Of a stretch of 64,000 nucleotides of DNA, positions 56,574 to 64,000 are shown piece by piece; position 1 is the first letter of the stretch; every line of letters starts with the position of its first letter. The translations under genes and the position numbers were made by a program. This DNA comes from Seiridium cupressi. Taxonomy: Eukaryota; Ascomycota; Sordariomycetes; Amphisphaeriales; Sporocadaceae. The stretch lies in NCBI GenBank assembly GCA_036674765.1, contig JARVKI010000028.1, positions 310,001 through 374,000 on the forward strand, in the 5' to 3' direction. The notes under the pieces are model-generated. The model had not been told where the DNA came from. It saw nothing but the letters and a program-made list of their open reading frames with translations, and did not search any database.

Positions 56574-57712
56574 ATGTCTACCAACCAGAACACCGTTTTC
56601 ACGCCAGGGTATAGGCACAAAGAGCCGTACGGTGCTCCTCTACTGCAGATAGATGCAATTCACAGTATACACTATGAGCAATACGGAACAGAGTCTAGCC
56701 TTCCTAGTAGGAAGCTTCAAAGCCCATTCAATTGACTATGCATATCTTTGACCACTGCTAGTGATGCAAAATGAAAGATGTGTTTACCCAGTCGTATTTC
56801 TCCATGGTGGGCCCGATGCGCATACAAGCTATGGCAACACAGTATTCTTCAATCCCGAACTACATCGTGTGGTCCTATTTGACCAGCGCGGGGCGGGTAA
56901 ATCTCTTCCTAGACTAGAGGAGAGATTCGTGAGAACACGACAAATCGTCTTTCTGGAGACATTGAGAAGATCCACGAGCATCTCTAGATCAAGGAGTGGC
57001 ACATGATATTTGGCGGATCTTGGGCACGACGCTGGGTCTACTGTATACTCAGACCTACCCCGAGCGAGTCAAGTCACTCGTCCTACGCGGCGTCTCGACA
57101 ATGCGCGTGGCTGAGTTGGTTCACTCACGGAGAGGACCAAACGGTGCTGCCAAGTTCTACCCGGAGATGTACGAGCAGTTCATCGGGCTCCTTCCGGCAG
57201 ATGAGAGAAAAGACCCGATTGCAGCATACTACAAGAGGCTGACTTCGGAAGATGAAGAGGTGTTGTTCTCGGCGGCGCGGGAATGGAATCGATGGGATCT
57301 CACAATGGGATATTTGAGATATGCTCCGGATGCCTATACCAGGCTCGATGATGCTCCGTGGTCCGTGACTCACGCCAAGCTGGAGGCGCACTACTTTGCA
57401 CATGCAGCTTTCCTCGAAGAGGGACAGCTATTAAGTGGACCGAATATTGACAAGATGAAGCATATACCAGGTGATTTCGCGTCCTCCAATGTGTTCCGTA
57501 TTTCATCATCTGTATTTGAGAATCACCTGACAGCTCCGAGTGTAGGTGCTATAGTGCAAGGTCGATATGATCTCACGACACCGCCTCAAATAGCATGGGA
57601 ACTCCACATAACCTGGCTTAATTCAACGGTTTATCCTATAGGTGCTGCTGGACATAGCGCAACAGTAAGCGATGATATTACACGCGTTTTTGCGCAACAT
57701 GATGGTCGCTAA
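56574..57712 (+). pseudogene. Proline iminopeptidase (prolyl aminopeptidase) gene with frameshifts and a stop
   Basis: Alpha/beta hydrolase that removes N-terminal proline. Exon 1 (56574-56706) starts MSTNQN and contains IHSIHYEQYG; after a 55-base intron, FLHGGP (oxyanion) and VVLFDQRGAGKS follow in frame. Then the frame changes near 56930-56945: the ENTT ... GDIEKIHEHL segment lies in another frame, ends at TAG (56978-56980), and continues KEWHMIFGGSW. A missing G after the GGSW nucleophile motif (near 57029) shifts frame again into TLGLLYTQTYPERVKSLVLRG. The remaining 230 residues, with GRYDLTTPP (acid) and GAAGHSA (His), are open. So at least three lesions lie within 100 bases in a gene with all catalytic motifs still legible. 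Confidence 0.78.
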
Positions 57713-58012
57713 CAGCGTGCTGTAGGAGCCGCCAACACTAACAAAGCTGGTCGAAGTCTGTGACGCATTTGCCAGTCTTAAACAATTAGCCCCCGTACCT
57801 GCTCCATGGTATTCAACACTTGTACCGCTCCCTAAGGTTGGACGAGACATCTCTGTTGACTCGCGTCTACATAGATTATACTGGGTATAGCGGTGTAGTC
57901 GCGGCCAGTATGTTAGACTGGCTCATTCTCTATTTCTTCCCTCAAATTCAGAGGGTCACAACCATCCTCCCTTGACCACATAACCATGTATTACTCATGG
58001 TCTTGGATGCAT
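57713..58012. other. Spacer between convergent genes
   Basis: About 300 bases of 3' flank; no gene seen. Confidence 0.45.
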
Positions 58013-60129
58013 CTATTTCGCCTTGACAGCTTCAATGTCAGTGCGAATCTGCTGTTCCACCTTGCCGACATCGATCGTCTCCACACCCTGACGCACATGC
58101 TCCACGTCAGGGACAGACGAGTGCTTCTCTCCTTCAAATATAGCATCGATCTCCTCGAGGGTCTTGTTTTTTGTCTCTATCCAGAAGACGGCCTGTTTAA
58201 ATATGGGTCATTAGTCCGATACCAAGCACATTCGTCAAGTTCCAACTCACTATGAGGACAATGACAATGATATCCCACGACCCGTTGATCATATATATTT
58301 TCCATCCAATGTTATCGAGGCCAATAGGCATGACGAATACCAGTACCATTCTGAATAGTGACTTTAGCGGAGATCTTACATCAAGGAACACAGGACAGGC
58401 TTACGCAAGTGCATTGAGCATTAGTTGGGAGAAGGCAACTCCATTCGCTCGAATTGAGTAGTTCATGACCTCTGGAGGATACAGGTAAAGTAGCGGCGTC
58501 CATGCGATAGAGTAGAACCCCTGGAAGAGGAACATCACTGCCACATCACCATAAATGAGGCTCGATGACGCTCCATCGGGGTCATCGGCGTACATCTTCG
58601 AAAGACCGCCGATAATGAACAAGCAAATGACCAGGAGACACTGGGTCATCAGCGCTGTGGGCTTCCGGCCCCATTTGGCGGCCAGGTGCGTACCACCGAG
58701 ACAACAGGCCAAACACCAAACGTTCAATACAACGTTCTAATGCGGAAGTACTTGTTAGACTAGCCATACTCGTGGGTAGGAAGAAGACTCACAGCCTTGA
58801 GCTGACTGAGGGTATCTGTTATTCCTGCCGTTTCCAGCTCTGATCCTAGATAGTAAGAAGCGATGATATTCCCAGCTATGCATGAGAATGGTCCGGCGGA
58901 CATGCCAATGAGTAATCTCTTTCTCGCAGTGGGCGTTCTGATGATTTCCTTCGGACTCATGGTTCGGCCATCTTTCTTTTCCCATTCCAGAGTGTCCAGG
59001 ATCTCCTTGTCTGTTGCTAATATTCAGTAGTCTGCGCTTGGAGTAGATTCGACGTCGGAATACGTACAGATGGTGACAGCCACCGGATCCGACATGTCTC
59101 CATTTGAGTTGGTTTGGGCAACAACGAGTCGCGCTTCTTCGTAGTGCCCCTCGTGGACTAGCCAACGTGGTGATTCTGGACTAGGTTCGCGTTTGGATTA
59201 GAAGGTCCCCGGGATAATTCATGAGCCTTTTCGACCTTAAAAACTCACATGAACGGTAATATAATGATACAGAGCAGCGAGAAAATGCCCTATAAAACTC
59301 TCGGTTAGCCATTTCCTCTTCGGGTATACTAAAGATGTTATCGGGAGATGAGGATGATGTTTTAAGAGATGAAACACCTGATCCGGAGATTTCAACTCTC
59401 GAGACAGACCATAAATGGGAAAAACAACTCCGAGTTCTTACCTGGAATAATGATGGTGCCCTCCAAGCCCAGGTCGATTGCCATTCCCCCGTACCCAATG
59501 TGATTCCCGCAGCAATCAATGCACCCACGCTGAAGCAGTTTAGTAGTTTCCTTGGCGACCCTGATTTCGAGGTACTTACTAATAGAAATCATTGAGTAAT
59601 CCAACACCCCAAGCTCGCCAACGGCTCGGGAATGTTTCCGAAAGATAAACTCCACCTGCGATTCCCGAAATCGCACTTCCAAACCCAAGGATGATGCGGG
59701 CTACGACAAACATGGCAATATTCTGTGCCGCAGTTTGCAGGATCACACCTATGAGAGTGATGGCGCTGCCATGGAAAATGGCCGGCCGGCGACCAAACTT
59801 GTCGGTCAGGACACCAGAGAAAATTGGCCCAAGAAAGCCACCGATGAATACCGAGGCCGTATTTAAGCCAGTCGTCGCCGGAGTGAGCTGGAAGTAGTCG
59901 GTATACGACGGTAGGATGTTAAGACCGTTCAGCATAGAACCGTCATAACCTCCGGTCTAATAAAGCAGTACCATCAACATCAGTAGGTTCACTCACTCTC
60001 GAGAGAACAATGCGCACAGCTTACCGTAGAGTTCACAACGGAACAGATCATAAGCAGGCAAGAGAGGATGACAGTAGACTCTGGAACCCAGGCGGGTAGC
60101 CAAGTCCCGGTAGGAGACTTTTTCAACAT
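58013..60129 (-). CDS. MFS sugar transporter (lactose-permease/hexose type); carries a diverged introner-like intron
   Basis: Nine exons fit in frame: 60129-60025, 59956-59580, 59529-59442, 59289-59249, 59180-59068, 59016-58793, 58736-58405, 58350-58251, 58192-58013; 519 residues. Motifs: TGGYDGSMLNGL in helix 1, DKFGRRPAI in the 2-3 loop, PESPRWLV at the end of helix 6, KWGRKP in the second half, GFYSIAWTPLLYLYPPEVM in helices 9-10 and WIETKNKTLEEID after helix 12. This is the fungal lactose-permease/hexose-transporter-like branch of sugar porters. Intron 3 (59441-59290, 152 bases) is a diverged member of the introner-like family. No lesion was seen. Spacer of 670 bases separates it from the M81-type gene. 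Confidence 0.9.
59290..59441 (-). mobile_element. Introner-like intron copy D (152 bases, diverged) in the MFS gene
   Basis: Begins GTAAG-AACT-CGGAGTTGTTT, which matches copies A-C after two small gaps; then TATGGTCTGTCTCGAGAGTT parallels TATCGCCTGTTTTGGGAGTT of copy A. It also shares ATCAGGTGTTTC and CTCCCGAT with copy B and AAAACAT in place of GAAACAT. Same length as copy C. Ends TTTTATAG rather than TTGTAG, and is followed by GGC rather than TGC. Likely an older insertion. Confidence 0.6.
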
Positions 60130-60795
60130 ATTGCCTGATGGTCAGTCTGTCACTCGAAAGCTAAAGGGCCGACCAAAAACCATTTAAGGACCAAGAAAGC
60201 AAAGAGATATTGGAACCAGGTCGTCCAGACGGTTTGATCATCTGACTAGACCCGAGAACCCCGCCATGCAGGCTTGAGGTTAGAGCTTGTAGGCCTGACT
60301 GATAATGCAGTGGATAGTCAACCTCTTCGGCCGGGGTTTGGGTCTAGGTCTAGGACTAGGTGAGGGGTATAAGCGAGCAATCTCAATTAACCCTGGTTTT
60401 ACTCGTGTAAAGCTGGTGTATTTCAGAGGCGCGAAGATAGGTGCAGAGGCACTTAGGTACATGTCGGCTGAGTTCCCCAACGCCCATTTCCCCGCTTGGC
60501 AGGTCGTTGTAACCGTGTGCTGATCTGCATATGATAAGCCGAAACCAGCTTTTGCCGCCTACTAGAATCTTAGATAGACAAGGTTTAGGGCGAATAGCCG
60601 ACAGACTAGCGAGCATGGATTGACTGAAGCAAATTTGGGAGAGATAAACAGAGACGGTGATGTTGGGTCATTGGTTAGTTGCAACGAACATTTCAATATC
60701 TGACACTTATGATTATATCTAGTATACTTGAGCATGGCGTCTTTCTACCTTTTGCCTTGCCTTTACCTGGGTGGTCACAATGTCAATTCTCTGGA
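60130..60795. other. Intergenic region, no supported gene
   Basis: About 670 bases. A GGTCTAGGTCTAGGACTAGG short repeat lies at about 60339-60362. No gene seen. Confidence 0.45.
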
Positions 60796-62325
60796 TCATT
60801 GAATTTCATTTGAAGGTGGAATTATACGAGCAGATAGGTCCGGCTGCGTGGAAAACTCCTTGTCATAAGGCCACATCGGACGTTGGATTCGATGGTGTCC
60901 TAGTCTCTCCAGGTTTTGATCTACGCCGCCAGGTGTGATTGCGAGCTTCCAGTCCTTTGCCATATCATAAAGTTCGGGCTCGAGGTATCCGATCTTGACA
61001 ATGACAATATCAGCCGAGCGCGGTGCAATGTTGAGATTGGTGAAATCCTTTTCCGTGTGATAAGGCTTGCGGAGTTTCGTCAAGATGGCAAATACGCTGC
61101 CAACCTGAAGGACTACTTCCACCTCAGCATGCTGATCTCCGTGATGGATAGAATGAACCCGGCCTGTGATAGTGATGGGACCTGCATGTATATTGTCGAC
61201 TTCTGCCCCGGTAGTGACCGTGACTATGGCGTCGATTCCCGCATCTAGAGCAACGCGAATCGCCTCTGCTCCGGGAACACTGGCATATATAACCACGGGA
61301 CCATCGTTAGCCTTGAACTCGGGACGCGCAAGGAGTTGGGTGAGACCCCAGGTAACATCACCAGACCCGCCCGCGGTAGGATTGTCACCCGAGTCTGAAA
61401 TGAAGTAAGGGCGCTTGCTCTGAGGTGATTTGACAGCAGCATCGAGACATTCGGCGAAGGAACCCGTAGGGGCTACGAATGCGAAGTCGCGGCGAGCATT
61501 CCAGAACAGTTCAGCTAGATGCTCGGCTGCCTTGGAAACTGCTGAAAGATCCCAACCCGTCGCCATTATCACAGCATGGTTGCGTGGCTCATCAGCCCAA
61601 GCATATCCAACCCAGATGGCAACATCGAGAACCCCTTCCCACTTCTCGACCTCGGGCACAGCTGCGTATATGTGACGGGATGGCTCTAGACGGGTCGAGG
61701 TCTGCTCGCCTGGCAATAGGATCGGAATGGGTATCCAAGCTTTAATTGGTCTTCTCCGTGTAACCCCGTCCCACAGGAGCGGCTCGGCCAATATCTCGAC
61801 GAGATTCCGACATGCTCGCTCTTTGGTCTCAAGAACATCAACGTGAGGTGCTGTTCGATAGCATGTTATCAAATCGATTTGATGGGCCAGTTGTCTCGAC
61901 ACGTTGCCGTGAAGGTCCATGGAAGCCGACACGATGGCGTCGGGCCCGATGACCACGCGGATGCGAGTAAGTAGCTCGAACTCTGCATCGTCCAGGCCCT
62001 CGACTGTCATCGCACCGTGGATATCGAACCAGAAGCCATCGACAGTGGTCAATGCCACGATATCTTTCAGCCGTGCGATGATCTCGTCCGCCAGCTTCTC
62101 AAACGCATCTCGTGTGACCATACCTCCGGGCAGAGCATGGCCAGTCAGCGCACCTCGCCACTCGGCTGCATCTCCCAGTGGCGTGCCCGGTCGAATGAAA
62201 GGATACTTGGTTTTAATTTCATCCCCACGTAGCGGGTGGAAAGCAGGAGCAAGTGTCCGGGCGGGACTAAATGTCGAGTTTTCGCAGGCAAGTCCAGCAA
62301 CGGCAATGACCGAGCGTTTTGACAT
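60796..62325 (-). CDS. M81-family metallopeptidase, MlrC-like
   Basis: Single-exon, 509 residues. The family is named after MlrC of microcystin-degrading sphingomonads; its members in other organisms have unknown amide or peptide substrates. Landmarks: N-terminal AGLACENSTFSP, the metal-site motifs FDIHGAM and DLHGN, AGGSGDVTW in the C-terminal domain with SDSGDNPTAGG just before it, and the basic-hydrophobic HHRIQRP ending. No signal peptide or membrane helix. The absence of introns in a region where most genes have several, and the family's mainly bacterial distribution, make acquisition by transfer possible but unproven. Divergent to the partial gene at 63249. Confidence 0.87.
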   Translation of the reverse strand: MSKRSVIAVAGLACENSTFSPARTLAPAFHPLRGDEIKTKYPFIRPGTPLGDAAEWRGALTGHALPGGMVTRDAFEKLADEIIARLKDIVALTTVDGFWFDIHGAMTVEGLDDAEFELLTRIRVVIGPDAIVSASMDLHGNVSRQLAHQIDLITCYRTAPHVDVLETKERACRNLVEILAEPLLWDGVTRRRPIKAWIPIPILLPGEQTSTRLEPSRHIYAAVPEVEKWEGVLDVAIWVGYAWADEPRNHAVIMATGWDLSAVSKAAEHLAELFWNARRDFAFVAPTGSFAECLDAAVKSPQSKRPYFISDSGDNPTAGGSGDVTWGLTQLLARPEFKANDGPVVIYASVPGAEAIRVALDAGIDAIVTVTTGAEVDNIHAGPITITGRVHSIHHGDQHAEVEVVLQVGSVFAILTKLRKPYHTEKDFTNLNIAPRSADIVIVKIGYLEPELYDMAKDWKLAITPGGVDQNLERLGHHRIQRPMWPYDKEFSTQPDLSARIIPPSNEIQ

Positions 62326-63248
62326 AGTTCACGTTCTTTTCCTTGGCGGTTCGGGTTGGATGAAGCTAATCTACATGCCAATAGTCTTGCACGCTCAGAT
62401 GATGTGGATGGGTCAGTAAGAATGAGAGGAGATGGGCAACTTCGCAGTTGTGCTCCTCCGCAATATCAGGCTTCTCCACCCACTTCCGTCGGTTGAGCTT
62501 CCGTATGCCCCCCACTCGCTCTCGCCCTCTATCATCGTTTGCATTACCCTTGGACGCGATCATGCCGAGGGAAAACTCATGAATGAGGTCAATCGAAAGG
62601 CTCACCGTAGACCGGATATCGCCAGTACCACTGGCCCAGACGATGCTAAAATCGAAGTCATGTAAACAAGAGGTGGGGCATCGGAGGTTTTGGCCTCAAA
62701 GCTCCGGGTGTCATTTGAACCCCTGTTGGAGCGGTAAGGGTGAGCAGATTGGGTTCCAGAAGGAAGATTGAGATGGCTAAAATGCGTCTCATGGGCGTGT
62801 GACACGAACAACAATAACAAAAGCACGGAGGCATGTGCTCACGCCATGTCTGAGGTTCACACAGGTAGGACACAGCTGGTGCTGTTTTCTGGAACAATTC
62901 CGAAGCAGCGTGAATGCAACTAGAAGGACGCCGCGTCAGAGTGCTAATGAGCACACCAAACAAAAGCTCCGAGTGCAGCGGAGAGCCGACAGTGGCCAAG
63001 TCGCTGTCGCACCTCGCAGGTTTAGCCCCAACTCAATTGGGCATCGCGGGCGCTCACCTACTGCCTTGGTCGTAGCGTACGGTTATCTCCGATGCTTATA
63101 TGAAACAAAGGGGCCAGCTCAATGCTTCAGAGCCACGTGACCATCCCTATCCTTGAACATCCACCTGGCTTGATCAACATTGTCAGCTATCCTCCAGCTA
63201 TCATGCGAATTCGCGAATTCACACCAACCAACACTATGCACGACCGAG
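62326..63248. other. Divergent promoter region, no supported gene
   Basis: About 920 bases between the M81-type gene and the partial gene at the edge. Frames on both strands around 62600-63140 overlap each other and look non-coding. Confidence 0.45.
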
Positions 63249-64000
63249 ATGGCCGGCAAGCATGAGACCACAGAGCCCTCGTGGCGGCCTCTGGCGCAGA
63301 AGCTGTCGGGCTTGATTGTGAGGCAGGGCTCTGCAAAGAGCAAGAAGCTGCCGGAGACGACGGATGACAAGAGCTCTGTTTTCAAGTTCAAGAAGCAGAA
63401 GAAGGCGCCCTCGCCAGAGGGCCCTCTGGAATTCAAGCCACTTGAGGTCGACTTGGACAAGTTGGAGGCTATCCATCTGGCCGAGGGCTGGCTTGACGAA
63501 ACCACACAAAATGCCAGCCACGACCAGGAGCAGCAGCCGCCGCCCCCAACTTCAGACAACTCAACTACGCCAATAGCAGACCTGTTCGCGAGCAAGTCAG
63601 TACTTGACATCACAAGCTCGGGACAACTGAACAGACCCAGCTCGCCAAATTACAGCGTCAATGGCAGACGACCATTGTCTATGGTGGAGAACCAGAGCAT
63701 CACGTATGTTCGTACGTCCGCAGATCTCACTTCACTGCGCCAACCCCAGGCTGCGGGCAGCGTTCTCGATCGTGGGCGGCCTGTGGAACCCAAACGCTTC
63801 GTGACAGATCCGTTGCCCAAGACTAAGGGCTTACGGCAAGAGCTGCCGCCGCAAAGTAGCACCACTACCATTGAAAAGGTTGCGCCTCCGAAGGAGCCCC
63901 TTTCAAAACCACTTCAACGCGGTAGTGGCATCTCTATCACGAAGCACAACGCTTCCGCACCGCTTCGGCCGTCGGAGATTTCGGGCTCCATCAATCGTCA
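63249..64000 (+). CDS. N-terminal part of a disordered, Pro/Ser/Lys-rich protein (continues past window)
   Basis: From ATG 63249 the frame is open for 250 codons to the end of the window. The sequence is Lys/Pro/Ser/Gln-rich, with basic patches (VFKFKKQKKAPS), acidic helix-like PLEVDLDKLEAIHLAEGWLDE, a QQPPPPP run, and SRPSSPN/RRPLSMV-type phosphorylation contexts. Such sequence is typical of the disordered N-terminus of a large fungal cytoskeletal, trafficking or signalling protein. No folded domain is in view, so the function cannot be named. Confidence 0.7.
   Translation, partial: MAGKHETTEPSWRPLAQKLSGLIVRQGSAKSKKLPETTDDKSSVFKFKKQKKAPSPEGPLEFKPLEVDLDKLEAIHLAEGWLDETTQNASHDQEQQPPPPTSDNSTTPIADLFASKSVLDITSSGQLNRPSSPNYSVNGRRPLSMVENQSITYVRTSADLTSLRQPQAAGSVLDRGRPVEPKRFVTDPLPKTKGLRQELPPQSSTTTIEKVAPPKEPLSKPLQRGSGISITKHNASAPLRPSEISGSINR

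Overview
The window reads as filamentous ascomycete (Pezizomycotina) nuclear DNA. Genes carry short spliceosomal introns, mostly 45 to 75 bases with GT...AG ends and CTAAC/CTGAC-like branch sites. Spacers are long, and the protein families are typical moulds' ones: Zn2Cys6 regulators, MFS sugar and monocarboxylate carriers, a CFEM receptor and a MATE pump. I cannot fix the genus from sequence alone; the sorbate/cinnamate decarboxylation locus is best known from Aspergillus.

Layout. 1-5.5 kb: end of a Zn2Cys6-type regulator, a copper amine oxidase (-) and an amino acid/amine permease (+), which look like an amine-catabolism group. 5.7-19 kb: secreted alkaline phosphatase (-), queuine tRNA-ribosyltransferase subunit QTRT2 (-), LCCL-domain membrane protein (+), a small hypothetical (-), an alpha/beta hydrolase (-), an MFS monocarboxylate-type carrier (+). 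19.5-28 kb: hypothetical protein, GFA/CENP-V zinc protein, a possible retroelement remnant, an orphan 425-residue protein, MATE transporter (-), epoxide hydrolase (+). 28-35 kb: CFEM GPCR (-), then fragments and broken genes (hydrolase scrap, aminoglycoside-phosphotransferase-like pseudogene, a small coiled-coil gene with an internal stop). 35-39 kb: the housekeeping pair Sec61 alpha (-) and tRNA isopentenyltransferase (+). 40.7-51.5 kb: an MFS sugar carrier, then a Zn2Cys6 regulator, a flavin prenyltransferase (UbiX/Pad1) and a UbiD/Fdc decarboxylase, matching the sdrA-padA-fdcA arrangement, followed by a salicylate-hydroxylase-like monooxygenase. 52.8-64 kb: GNAT, RBR ubiquitin ligase, broken proline iminopeptidase, MFS sugar carrier, MlrC-like M81 protein, and the start of a disordered protein running off the end.

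The most unusual signal is a family of near-identical introns of 152-157 bases sitting in unrelated genes: the CFEM receptor, the fdcA decarboxylase, the RBR ligase and, more diverged, the last MFS carrier. They share GTAAGCAACTT at the 5' end, TTGTAG at the 3' end and an internal stem. They behave as introner-like elements, i.e. multiplying spliceosomal introns.

A second theme is decay. Several genes carry one or two lesions in otherwise well-conserved reading frames (amine oxidase, permease, fdcA, padA start, APH-like gene, iminopeptidase). Some may be sequencing errors, but the substitutions look real. Splice structures were deduced by hand from frame, splice signals and family knowledge; none was checked by alignment.
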